DNA from: Istiophorus platypterus | Taxonomy: Eukaryota > Chordata > Actinopteri > Istiophoriformes > Istiophoridae | Length of the DNA: 64,000 bases | Direction of reading: 5' to 3' | NCBI GenBank assembly: GCA_016859345.1 | Contig: CM029129.1 | Location: forward strand, 11,424,946 to 11,488,945 | In this document: positions 23,501 to 35,533 of the stretch, one piece after another | Numbering within the stretch: position 1 is the first letter of the stretch | Layout of the letters: each line of letters begins with the position of its first letter | Translations under genes and position numbers: made by a program | Notes under the pieces: generated by a model | Seen by the model: only the letters and a program-made list of their open reading frames with translations | Database searches by the model: none | Told to the model about the DNA's origin: nothing

Positions 23501-26500
23501 CATGAAGTTAAAGCAAGACTATGTCAATTTTAAAAGGACAAAACAAATTCCTCATCTTGTGAATAAAAGTTGAATTTGTAAGCAAGAAACCCCAACTTTG
23601 TGCACTTTTACAGACTTTGTGGTTGGGCTGGTATATCCAGTAGCATATGGTGGCTAATGTTAACAAATTTGAGGCAGATGTTGCCATCTAACTGACATTA
23701 CTGATTCAGGTTACTGACTTTTGGCTTCAGTTTTCTTATGGTAAAACTACGCAGTGGTTTAGCATCTATATTATCCCATAATTTTCACTTTTGGCTACAG
23801 GGGCTGCTGTCCAGCAAGGGTTTCATATGCTTACATTAAAATAAAACTACTAATACATTGACAATACAGGGTTGAAAACCACTGGCCTATCCTACAGTGA
23901 CACCTGACCAAGAGCATCTCTACATCCTCAACATTCAGCTGGCTTAGTCTGATCAGATCCTACTATACGTGGTACAGTTAACACAAAGAATCTGCAAGAA
24001 GAAGCACACAGGGCCAGTTTTTAGGAAAGGTAAGAAAAGAGGTAAAGAGGAGGTGACTGGAAGTTGTGAAGCGGTGAGGTGTGTGTAATTGTCTGTGTGT
24101 GTGTGTGCGCGTGTTCTTTGTCTGTGTTTGAGTCTTTCACCTGAGAGGATAACACAAAAAGAAAAACACAAATGTTAGACCGTCATCAAAGTCACTGTAA
24201 TAGCAATCAGATGGAGACAGAAGCATCTGCGACGTCGGAATCACGACCATCTTTTAAAAAATGTCTCATTTTAACTTGTTCCTCCTGCCACCGGCCCCTC
24301 TAAAACACGCCCTGCATCCTAAGACGCCCCTGACTCCAGCCCCGGCCTTCGCTCACATCTCTGCCGTAAATCTGACTGAGGTTGCCCCCTCGGTCCGTCT
24401 ATGCACCACACCTGGAGTCTTGGGTGCAGACGGGTGTCCGGTGGTGCGGTGGTTTACGGGCGTTACGCGGAACTGGTAGGTAGCGGTCGGTGCCAGCCTG
24501 CCTACTGTGTGACTCCTGGATCGCGGGTCCGGGATGATGTCGCGGTGCCAGTCGGGCGGAGCGGCCGTCCCCTCGGCCTCCCCCTCGGCCTCCCCCGGCC
24601 CGACGCCGCCTCCTCGCCGGGCCGGTCTCCCCGACGCCCGTCTGTGCTCCAGGATGAAACCTGTCCAACCCGCCCGGGCGTCGCCCTGCAGCCGCCACTC
24701 CAGCTCCACCTCGTCGCGCCGTCGGCCCGTGTAAGTCGCCCTGACCAGGGTGGCGTTGGGTGGCATTGGGTGCCCTGGGAGAGAGCAACGAAACAACAAC
24801 AACACAACAAAACAACAAAACAGAAAATTCTTCAGGGCTCCTGTGTTTTGGATGAGTTTTTCTGGTCCAGACTTAAATATCCATCTTTGCACAAGCTAAT
24901 GTTTCCCTCTAGATGAATTGTAATCACTCAGGTGATTCCCTCCCTTTTGGTCTTGTCTTGTCAAAACTTTTATTTCTCCAATACTTGGTTTTATTGCCAA
25001 ATAATCCCCAACAGCCTCAATCGTATTTTGTGTTTTTTGTTCTAATTGACAACTTATGTCACGTTAACGATCTAAACTAACACGATGGACGTGGTTAGCA
25101 TCGTCGTCGGCACCATGTTAGCATGCTGATGTTAGCATTTAGCTCAAAGCACCGGTGTGCCTAAGTACAGCCTCGCAGAGGCTAGCGAAGCTGTAGTCTC
25201 TCAAACTTTGTTCTTTTACTTAGGAAATAAGTTTTGTCAATTTCTTTGCGAGATTTAGATGAAAAGACCGATACCATTCGTATAACTACAGTAAATATGA
25301 GGCTGAAGCTAGCAGCCGGTTAGCTTAGTTTTCCCTTTAAGACTGGCGGCAGGGAGAAACGGTTTCCCCGGCTCTGCCAAAAGGGTTAACACAACCCGTC
25401 CACCGGTACATTTAGAAAACAGCGATTAATGCGTGATAAATTGTTTGTTTCATAAATCCAAAACCAACATTTAACGATTTGTTTTAATGGGTGGTTGTGT
25501 GTCAGGCTTTTTCCTAGTCGGACGCAGCGACTCCGCCGGTAAACTGGCAAGACCCGGAAAAGTCACGGCTGCCAGCCTCTAAATACATGGTCTGATACGT
25601 TTACACCTGTAAACTAAAACTCAACATTTCTACATTTAGGTTTCTGTACCAATCAGAGGTCGCGTTTCTGGGCTGCTGGCTTGATAAAAACCAGCTGACT
25701 TTGCAGCGGTGGACTTTCCTTCCTTGTTTCCGGGTTTTCGTGTTAATCAGAGCCAATCAGCTGTTGCCTGAAGCTTCACATTCACTGCACATCAGACTGG
25801 TATCGACCCTCTCATCTAAATCCCTGCAAGAAAGCGGGAAGGGCCTTTTCCCCGAATGCATACTAGTTTGAAAAGCTCTGGTAGGATGTCAACAGATATA
25901 TAACAAACAATTTCTTACTCTTGACCACCAGAGTCACATTGATTTCGGTTCCTCCCACTGCGTTGGAGCTGGTGCACCTGTACTCGCCACTGTCCCGAGT
26001 CTCATCCGTGTCCCTCACTGTCAGATTGGCCCATGCAGATGTTCGCAGCAGCGTGTACTTGGAGGTGTCACCGACGTCCGCACCCTGATTGTTGAACCAG
26101 GTGATTTCACCGACGGGAAGATAGTTGGCGAGCAGGTTGCAGGTGAGTTGGACATCACTCCCCTCGTATACAGACACGACCCTGCGCTGTGTCAGCAGCA
26201 CGGGGGCCTCTGCAGGTGACCAGTGAGTATTTAAATGAATTAAACAATAATAATAATATAAACATTCCTGCTATCTGCTGTAAGGTGTTTCTAACAATGT
26301 GCACTGACCCAGCGTGAGCCTGCAGGTCTTGGTCTGGACCAGAAGCGGATGTTTGGCATGGCAGGTGTAGGGCTTCCCGCTGCTGGCGGTTCCATAGCGA
26401 AGGATCAGGATGTTGGAGTTTTCTTCGCCGCCTTTGCCCTGGCCACCTGGGCCCTCCCACCACACCAAGGCTTTTGGGGCCCCTCCATCCCAGGAGCAGG

Positions 26501-27123
26501 AAAGCATCAGATACTGCCTATTGTTAGTGACATAGGCAAAACACACTGGCTCTGCAGGGGGCACATCTGGTGGAGGAGAAGAGTTTAAGGGGTGTGTGAA
26601 AGGTGAACACACTCGCCACACTGTGAACACATAAATCCGACCCTGTTTCTTTTCCTTTTTTGTGTTTCTTACATGTGCGTGTGCTGCACTCTGTCAGCTG
26701 TTTGAGTGCGGGGTGGGAGCCCATGCATGTAAACAAGCTGTTATTGGAAGTCAAGCCTTCAGATGGCAGCAAGAGGGCAGTGTTGGGAAGTGGATTTGTT
26801 TGCTGCCCTGTGTCAGCCTCATCTCGTCCGATTGTCCAGTGGATGGAGGCGGAGGGGAGTCCTCCGGGCCAGGAGCAGAGTAGTCTCAGAGAGGTGTGAT
26901 TCAGAGCCGGCTGCACAGAACAGGATGGGGAGCCATCCGGTGGATCTGTGGGGATAAAAAACAAGATAACAAGGCAGTGGCCTGCAAAGTGGTTGTTACA
27001 TGAGGTCATCTGGGTCACAGAAGGTGCCTGTGGGAGCTACAGTATTTAGGATGTTTGATATGAATCATCTCGCCAAAATTATAGAAGAATGAAATAGATT
27101 TCTTTTCAATTGCAACAATTTTT

Positions 27124-27179
<56 letters not shown>

Positions 27180-30100
27180 ATGCTCTCTTTTTCTCTTGCG
27201 TGATGATTTTTTATTTATTTATTTATTTTTCGATCAGATATCAGATACATGACCCGAGTAACTGAACTGGTAGAACAGCAGAAATTCAGTAGAGCCAAAC
27301 AGGGGAGTGAAATGACAAGCGCCAGCTTTCTAGCCAACCAACGCTTGCCATAGCTGTGATATCACAGCAAGGTACCTGCCAGAGAGTCCCATTAACTTCC
27401 CAGCTGGCCTGAAGAGGAGAATAGGTCTGCAGCCCTTCCAGACTCTGCTGTGTGTTGATATGTAGGTGTATGAATACATGTTCATTTGTAAGCTTTTTGG
27501 GTGTGTTGTGAAGTCTTAGTCATTATACAGAGCTTGGAATATGAGAACTGATGTACTGAAAGGAGGAGGAATGTTTAAAACAGAAAAACAGGAAGTGAAG
27601 GAAGTTTCTAAGTAACACTGAAAACAGGAGAGGTGTAATCGAAATTGAAACGAACAGGACATTCACTTTTAATATATAGATGAAAAACCAAAGGATATTA
27701 AGAGTGTGTATTTCTGTCCTCTAAGTCTTGTACCATTACTGTTGAATCTGAACGACTGAATCATATGTCACTCTTTTAAACCCCTTGCCTTTTGCAGTGC
27801 CAAGACTGAAGAACACAAGTTAGGACTAACTAAATAGGTCAGCGGAGGAGTAGAAGGACTGATGGCGTGGTCCAAGGCCAGAGGTCAGAGATCACACTCA
27901 CAGTAGACAGTCAGGCTGATGGTTTTTTTGGAGCGGGTGTTGAGGTAGGTGTTCTGGGCCAAGCAGGCGTAGTCGCCGGTGTGCACGCGGAGAATCTTGG
28001 TGATGGTGAACTGCGGCCCGGTGTAGACCTGGGAGTTGTTGTAGAACCAGACGTATTGACTGGCCGGGTTGGACTGGGCTTGACAGAGTAAAGAAACAGT
28101 CTCTCTCTCCAGGGCTGAATATCCCCGCTCTGTCATACTGTATGGAGTCACGTCTATCTGAGGAATGTCCGGGCCAACTGAGGAGGAAGGATGGGATCAC
28201 ACTCAAGTTACGACGGACATGTACATTTAACGTACACTGGTGAGGAACCTCGCTTTAGTCAGTTAAGATCTAAAATTTATTATTATTTCTACACTGCAGC
28301 AATTCATGATTTTGAGTTATGTTTGTAGCCACCATTTAATACCAATATTCACTCTCTTTTAGCTCTGTTTTTGGTCCCCCACTGCTCCTGAGGGGCATGT
28401 CTGGCTCTTTAGCTGCTAAATGCTCCCCTGTGTTCACCAGCTGCTTTCTAACTGTCTGTCTGCTGTTTGGTGCTGAGCAGGTGATGTACAGTGGATTTTC
28501 AACCCAAATTTTGTCCCAAGCCACCCAACAATACTCACAGATGGTGTCCAGCCATAACCGGTTCGAGCTCTCACTGTTTACAGCATTTCTGGCCACACAG
28601 CGGTACCAGCCCGTGTGGTTGCGGCTGACGGAGGTCACATTGATCACGCTGGTGTTGCCCTGTGCTAAGGTCGAAATGTCGCCACCGCGGGTTTCATGTT
28701 GCCACACATACTGGATTGGGCCAGTCCCATTTTCGAGATTGCAGCGCATCCACATTGCAGATCCTTCCACTGGAGATGCATCGCTCATCAGCAGGTAAGG
28801 CTTACTGACTGGAACTGTATTCCAGACGATGATACATAACGTGTAGGTATGAAGAAGGCAAATGAAGAACATTGTTTAATAAATGTATGTATTCATGTAT
28901 CATGACAGATCATGTTAGCTTTTCACCTGAAGCCAGTAATGGTATGGATAACTTAGGACCCCAAGATGAGAGAGAGGCCAAGAGCATTTCACACGATGAC
29001 TTAATGTTGCTCTGCTTTTGTGAACGAGGGTTGTAGTTGTAAAATCCAAAACAGCCAACAAAAACAAATCAGAGATTACATAGAGGATAATATTTTGTGT
29101 AGACAAACTGGAAAGCTCATCTAATCTAAATCTTAGCAGGAAAGTGAAAACGTCTATTTCCGAAAATGCTGAAAAGGCCCATTAGGGAAACCGTTCAGCA
29201 GAGTCATAGCCGTGTTACACCAGGGCCTGATCTGTCTCTACTACTGATTGGAAGCGATACAGGTTCAGCCAAGTAAATGGGTCAAACAGATGGATCTTAA
29301 AGGGACCGAGTTGTAGAGGAATTATTTATTTTTGCGCAGCTCTTTGAACCCAACTTTTGCTATGAGAACTTTCACAATTCTTTGCAAAGACGGTGTTTTC
29401 AGAGAGCATCGCTCAGTCAAAATGCAGATATTCTACTCATTACTATATTTTCATACAGTTTTATTTTGAGGGATGAACTTGTACATTCTTCACATAAACA
29501 AATGCAACAACACCCCCAATTAAAAAGACACCTGTCCTGCCATATGCAGGCATTATACAGCTCATACACTCGTCAGACAACTGCTCAGTCAGGCTCAGCA
29601 GTGTCTCCACTGCCTATGTAACTTAACATTTTTAGAGCAGATCAGAGAGAATACTGACAATGTTTTTAATCCTCTTTTATCTAAAGTATACAGACTTTTT
29701 TGTTTCTTTGTCCACCCGAGAGGGTTCAGCTTTATTTTTTTAACTGAAAAACATCCTATTTAGTAAATTTAAAGAATAATTATCAAAAATGTTTATGTTA
29801 TTTCTTTAGAAATAAAGATATCAGCCAAGGTTTTTGGATATGGGTTTTGGCCACAAATATCCAGTATCAGTTCTAGATTCGAGGTGTTTTTTGATACATG
29901 CAGATGATTATCGAAGACGGAAACAGTGTTAGTGTTGAAGAAGCCTGAAGAAGTGAAGTCTTACCCCGCACAGTGAGGTGAACATAGTAGTAGTAGACTT
30001 TGGGCTCCTTCTCTATGTCATAGAAGGCCTGGCAGGTGAACAGGCCCTGTGCAGCCAAAGGCAGTTTCTCGATGCTCACAGCTGCACTGTTTGAGATGAC

Positions 30101-30361
30101 CGTCAGCTGTCCGAGCGTCTCAGCCAGCTTCTGGGTCCTTGGTCCTCGCCCCAAATCATACACCACGGCTTTTATAGCTTCAGTGCCGGGCTTGGTGAAG
30201 CTCCATATGTACATATCAGGTAAGGTTGGGCCGCACTCCAGGATCGCTGCTTTGCCCAGCACTCCATACACACTGTTGTCCTGGTACACCACCTCCCCGT
30301 TGTGCTGGATCTGCACCGCTGGAGGAGGGAGAGGATACACACAGACATGCAGTTTAATATT

Positions 30362-30420
<59 letters not shown>

Positions 30421-31300
30421 GGAGATGGTGGTATCATGTGACCTGCCAGTGTTCAATTACAGGATTGATTACATTTTAAGTTTTAGACACACTCAGATAG
30501 TTTAATAAGGAATTCAACATCAAATGACTTGATAAGTCAAATTATTTTTCCAGACACCTTCACTTAATCAACATCTTTTACATCCTCAGCTATCCTCTTT
30601 CTGTTTTACCTTCTCATACACCAAAGGTGTGATATGGTTGAAATAAATGTCATAATATTAAATAGGTATTTTCCGATCTATGTCTATTCCAAGTAATACA
30701 TAGTGTACAAAATATTCAATTTGAATTTGAGTTCAATGAACTGTGTTGGCCAGGCTATATATATAGCAAGATATGTTGGTATCAATGTATGTGCTGGCCA
30801 ACAAGAAACTAGAGTCCAAAAATTAAAATTATATTTCAAAGGAAATATAGAAACAGTGTTGCTACAATATAGCTTCTCCCCCAATGAGCACTGACAACTT
30901 TCCCCACTCAGTAAATATCATGGTCACAAATTTACATGATCTTTATCAAAAAATTATGTTTTATAAACAAATATCAAAAAGCATATTGTCTGTTAAACTG
31001 TAATTAAACATTAGTCTCTAATATCATCTGTCATGCTATACTTCAAATCTTTAATTTGTTCGACAGAATTACTGCAGTGTCTACTGAGAGACAATAAATT
31101 AAGGATTTTTGCCCAATCCTATTGACAGTTCTCTTAATTTTTCTTAATGTATTCATCAGCCATTCAAATTCCATTATAACTGCCACTCAGAAAAGTGTAA
31201 ATAACTCCAAAGACAATGGAAAACCCTTACCATAAGTCATAAAATCGACCAGGCTGGTAGGGAGAAATAGGAAGGCCAGCCCTAGCAGTGGGGCCACCAT
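20542..31300 (-). CDS. vsig10l2: VSIG10L/VSIG10L2-like Ig-superfamily membrane protein, 12 exons
   Basis: Type I surface protein, 851 residues; ligand and role unknown to me. Exons: 31300-31231, 30318-29965, 28814-28539, 28177-27902, 26945-26673, 26566-26309, 26209-25919, 24774-24412, 23270-23148, 23041-23017, 22883-22783, 20687-20542. Phases join throughout. Order: signal peptide (1-23), V-set (24-141), five Ig domains (142-599), FN3 (600-720), TM (about 727-750), and a Ser/Pro/Asp-rich tail of about 100 residues. Each Ig domain is one exon bounded by phase 1 and keeps its Cys pair. CSW-x-GG after the first Cys in domains 4 and 5 is typical of the VSIG10 family. Human VSIG10L2 lies near CHEK1 on 11q24, which favours that name. 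The FN3 donor (GTGTGG) is weak and intron 11 uses GC. Confidence 0.82.
20688..22782. other. Intron 11 of the VSIG10L2-like gene; GC donor
   Basis: On the coding strand the exon ends CCAG and the intron starts GCAAGA, ending CCGCCCAG. Phase 1 matches on both sides, and the last exon stays open for 48 codons to the stop. I see no further exon and no recognised repeat in the 2.1 kb. Confidence 0.6.
25100..25560. repeat. Dispersed fish repeat with GTTAGC/TTAGCTTAG motifs, copy 1
   Basis: GTTAGCATGCTGATGTTAGC, a CTCAAAGCACCGGTGTGCC block, then TAAATATGAGGCTGAAGCTAGC, GGTTAGCTTAG, AAGACTGG and CCCCGGCTCTGCC. These blocks resemble a high-copy dispersed element I remember from percomorph genomes. 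It sits in intron 7 of the VSIG10L2-like gene. The copy near 46.3 kb shares the AAATATGA(G)GCT, AGC and CTCTG blocks. Confidence 0.55.
27128..27178. repeat. (AT)n(AG)n microsatellite
   Basis: Compound dinucleotide tract in intron 4 of the VSIG10L2-like gene. Confidence 0.95.
30364..30416. repeat. (GT)n microsatellite
   Basis: About 26 GT units in intron 1 of the VSIG10L2-like gene. It lies about 45 bases upstream of the exon 2 acceptor on the coding strand, so it sits close to the branch-point region. Confidence 0.96.
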
Positions 31301-33342
31301 GGTATCATGATGATCCTGAGTCCAACACCGTCCTTATTCCAAAAAAATAAAATGTAGTAGAGATGATCAGAAGGTAAAACCTTTTTGACCACAAAAAATG
31401 TTTTTCCTCAGATGCCTGAGGTGACCTGTCTCGCTCTCTCCGCTCCAGAGGTTTCTTAGAGAATCCAGTTGCAGGCACTGACTTCATTAGACTGAGAGTA
31501 TGAAAGGACGGAGGGTCACTAAACTGATTTGGGCTCAATTATTAATGAGTTTTTCCTTTTTCTCTATCCCTCTCTCTCTCCCTCTCTCTCTCTCTCTCTT
31601 TCTCCTTTAGGGTTGGACCGACATGGTGATACCGGGCTCATCTATTTTACAATACAGGCACATGAATGGACATGTTAGCCTTACATACACACACACACAC
31701 TCTTATGCACACAACTGTGCAAAAACTAATAGGTGTTATCCAGGGTCTTAACATGAATATTCTGCCACAAAAGACTTATTCTAGTTGTTACTTCAATTAG
31801 AGACTTACATTGAGTTTTATATTCATGGTATTTGTAATTTTTTTCTAACCATTTTCTCCCTCTTCAAACTGTTGTGTAAAAAGGGGGAATGCTGATGAAT
31901 GCTTTATGCATTTATAAACTGTCATCTCTTTAGCCAGCATTACAATAAAAGCACAAAAAAGAGGGATTTTTAAAAGGATGTTTATCTTCTTAGATTTTCT
32001 TTGCCCATTGGTTGTTTCATTACTAGCTTAAGGGCAACAAATCTTATTTGCTCTACAAACAACAAGCTCTTCATAATGTTTTGCATGGTGATGAGCTCGG
32101 CAAAGAAATTCTTTTATTTATTTGACAGATGTAGGTACATTTTTTTTCTAGTCATCTTGTTTGAGATGTAAAATTTAAGGCTTCAGATTTTAATTTTAAA
32201 AGCCTTTTGAGGATCAAAAAGCAGAGTAAAGTCTACTAATGGGATAGGATTAAAAAATACTTCATGTGAGTTTATGTCTTTATAATGGAGAAGGTGAGAA
32301 GGTGGGACTGTTGAGTGGAACCTTCAGTATGTAATGTGAGATGTTTGTCATGAATGAATGCAGGACAGAGATCAGTTTTCCTCACTTGGCAAAGATGAGG
32401 GCTGAGGGCCACAGTGCAGCAATGTTTTAATCTCTCATCTGTATCCATATAAAAACAACACAAGAATAAGTGAATTTGCATAAAGAAAAATAATAATACA
32501 TTTAAATATGAAGTTCGAATCAAAAATATGTGTCTCCAGGGATTTATCACACTGGTATTCAGTGGGGAAATGTTTTTATTCTGATTTCATGAACTTTAAA
32601 ACCAAAGCATGCTGTGTATTGAACCATTATTTGGCATAGTCATGAATTTACTGTATTTTATAGGAATGTTACTTGTATATTTTCTTTTTCTACTTTCTTT
32701 CTGTAATTTAAATGCATGAAAATACTTAAAATTTATTCTACCCCAAAGTCTTTAATGTGTGACATTTGTAGCACATGCGGCTTGTAAATCATGAAGGACT
32801 CTTTCAGTTGCCTTGGTTGAAAGCAGGACGATGTGAGTGGAGCCTTGTGGATCAGTCTTTGACTCTCAGGCGATGCCCAAGTCTCCTCTGAGCCTCAAGT
32901 AAAATGACACTAGCTGGAGTTTTGCTCACCTGATTATCAGACATGCAATCATCTATTGTGGAGAGTGCTATAGTAAATGTGATTGGTTTCATGCGGAAAA
33001 ATAAAAATTAAAAGGCAAGGAGTGAGTGAGAGCAAGACATTAGGGGAAAAGCACAGACAATAGAAGTTTCTGTCTCTTGGTTATTATTAGTTTCTTTCCC
33101 TTATCACGTCAGCTTAGCCATTAGATATAGCTAATATTCAATGCTATATAATTCAGTGTATTTTGTTCTAAGTTAAACCCCTTAAAGATAAAAACTTTAA
33201 CTTCCTTTGCCTTGTCTTTAGCAGGAATTAGCCATCTTGTCACTTCTGATTGTTATAACAGGGAGGATGGTCAACTGACTTGTGATCCTACTGCCGTTGA
33301 GACAGCATTGAACTTGGAAAGAATTGGCTAAAGGTTTAGGCC

Positions 33343-33392
<50 letters not shown>

Positions 33393-34738
33393 CACGCTCG
33401 TATACGTGTGCTTGGGGAGGGGGGAAAAGTCTATTAAACGGGTGTGGCCGGAAATGGCCACTCACCTATTTTACCTTAGCATCCAAGCTAAAGTTTCTTC
33501 ATAGAGTTAAGTGCTATGTTCTCCTGAGATAGTTCAAATGATAGTTGCATCATATGTTTGGTAAATGTAGTGATCTTATCTGTTCTTTGTGTGTATTTAA
33601 GAGATGAGCAGGACTTAGAAAATATCCCCTTTTAACAGGATGATCCAGGCAGCAATGCAGGAAGTGAAATTACGTCAGAGGCCATGATATTTGGCCTATT
33701 CCACTATCTATACTTGGAGTATTAGGGAGTGATCAACTGCTTCCTTTTACAATGTATTACTAGTATCTGCCCAAGTGCTCGCTAAGACTGCAAGAGTGTT
33801 GAATTGCATCAGAGCTGACTGGGGCACACTAGAGTTTATACAGACATATCACTCCCACAAATACAAATACTGCACATGGCGCAATCCAGCTCAGACAATT
33901 TGTTGCAAGTCAGGTCGAGCATAGTACATTGTAGAAAAACACACATTCAGGGGCTGAGAGGAGCACTACGATAAAAGACAGGAAAGGGAGTTATCTGTAA
34001 ACACATAACATGGGACTACTGTAGATAAAAGAGATATAGCGTGATATCATTTTAATGGTTGTCAGTCTCATGAGGAACAATATATTGGCACGTGTGGAAG
34101 TTTTGCCAATACTTTGGTGTGTTTGGACATATGTAACTATTCATGCTGAATCCAACATGTCATAAACTTGTTTATGTCCCTCGATTATTGTAGGTCTATT
34201 AAAGCAGCTTATAACTGTGTGGCAGCACCTGGACTGGTGCAATGCAGTACACTGTGGTGAATTATAAAATACCCTTAACTCTGAAAACTGCTTTCGAAGC
34301 GTTTTTAGGAGAAAGTGTGCATCAGTCTCAAGTTAAGTGAACCGTGCATTGGTAATTTTTCTGACATGAGACACACTTGGACTAACCTGATTGCACCTGT
34401 GGTTTCTCTTCATCCAGTGGTTGCTGAGAAATTTCCATCTGGACCAAAATAGTTGACTGACCACTGTTGACATCCAGTGAGCGATGATGCTAACGTGGCT
34501 GAAATCACATTTAACAGAGATGTTTTTGATAAAATTGCCACCAGATGTACTCTTAATTCATTTTTGATGAAGTAGCTTACAGTAGACTTTTAAATATTAA
34601 TGCATATTTTATATGGAGCATCTTAATATTGGTCCTGAAATAAATTTTAGACTACTACTACTGAGAGTAAAGAAAGAGTAGAGGAGCTTGTACTTTTCAG
34701 TCTAGTATACACCACTGATATAAGTTCACATAATCATT
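31301..34738. other. Intergenic spacer between the VSIG10L2-like gene and nectin1
   Basis: AT-rich, with no exon I can support. It should include the promoter of the VSIG10L2-like gene, next to 31301. It holds a short (CT)n tract at about 31563-31600 and a (GT)n tract at about 33343-33392. Confidence 0.5.
33343..33392. repeat. (GT)n microsatellite
   Basis: About 23 GT units in intergenic DNA. The Cys/Val-rich ORF over it is an artefact. Confidence 0.95.
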
Positions 34739-34744
34739 TTTATT
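34739..34744 (-). other. Candidate poly(A) signal of nectin1
   Basis: AATAAA on the minus strand, about 790 bases past the nectin1 stop codon and the first one I noticed there. Position is the only support. Confidence 0.35.
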
Positions 34745-35533
34745 TAAATTCTAAAAATTCAAGGATCATCCAACACCCAGTGTTAATGAATACTAAAACC
34801 CACAAATACCACAAATAAAAACATCAATTTCATAAGTCGACAGGTTGTTTTCTGTGAATAAAAATGTTTTTTTTTCTTTGCAAAGAAAAACATAAATGAT
34901 ACAAAATACAAGCACAGTAGGAGTATTATACCAGGACAGAAGTTAAAACAAAAAGGTGAGGTCTCCCCAGTGAAGGGATTGTCAGTGTGTACGGCAGTAT
35001 AAAGAGAGAGTAGTCTTCAGAGACAGAGTAGGAAAGGTTTTTTGGTTTGTTTTCTTTGTTTTTTCTACAAAATGATTCCATATGGGATAAAGTAAGGAGT
35101 CAGCCACAATGGACATCAAGAGATTATCCCATCCATTCTGGTACATACATCCATACAATATAAACATATTCAACAGAAGTTCAAATCATCTTTAACTTGA
35201 CCTTCCTCTAACCTAAAACTTAATCTTGCTGGCAAACATTTGAAACATGTTTCAAAAATCTTCCCTTTTTAAAGAATAGATACCACAATAAAAGACAGGA
35301 CAAAGGAGACAAAATGTTTCAAAATTAGACTGAATTCCAAGTCCAACAACAAAAGCTGCATTGTCGTTTGACCTCAAGAGCCATCCACGATGACGCAGAC
35401 AGAGCTGAGACAACTCCTGATAGTCCAGGGTTCAACATATTTTCCAACCTCCGCTTAGGAAAGGTTCGGGTTCAAGTCGGGTCGTTCCATCTGAGATCAC
35501 TCGGGAGGTTTGAGTCTGTGACGATACATCGCT

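Noticed and set aside
24401..24916. 171-residue plus-strand ORF opposite the FN3 exon of the VSIG10L2-like gene
   Set aside because: It is the GC-rich antisense of a supported exon, with no features of its own.
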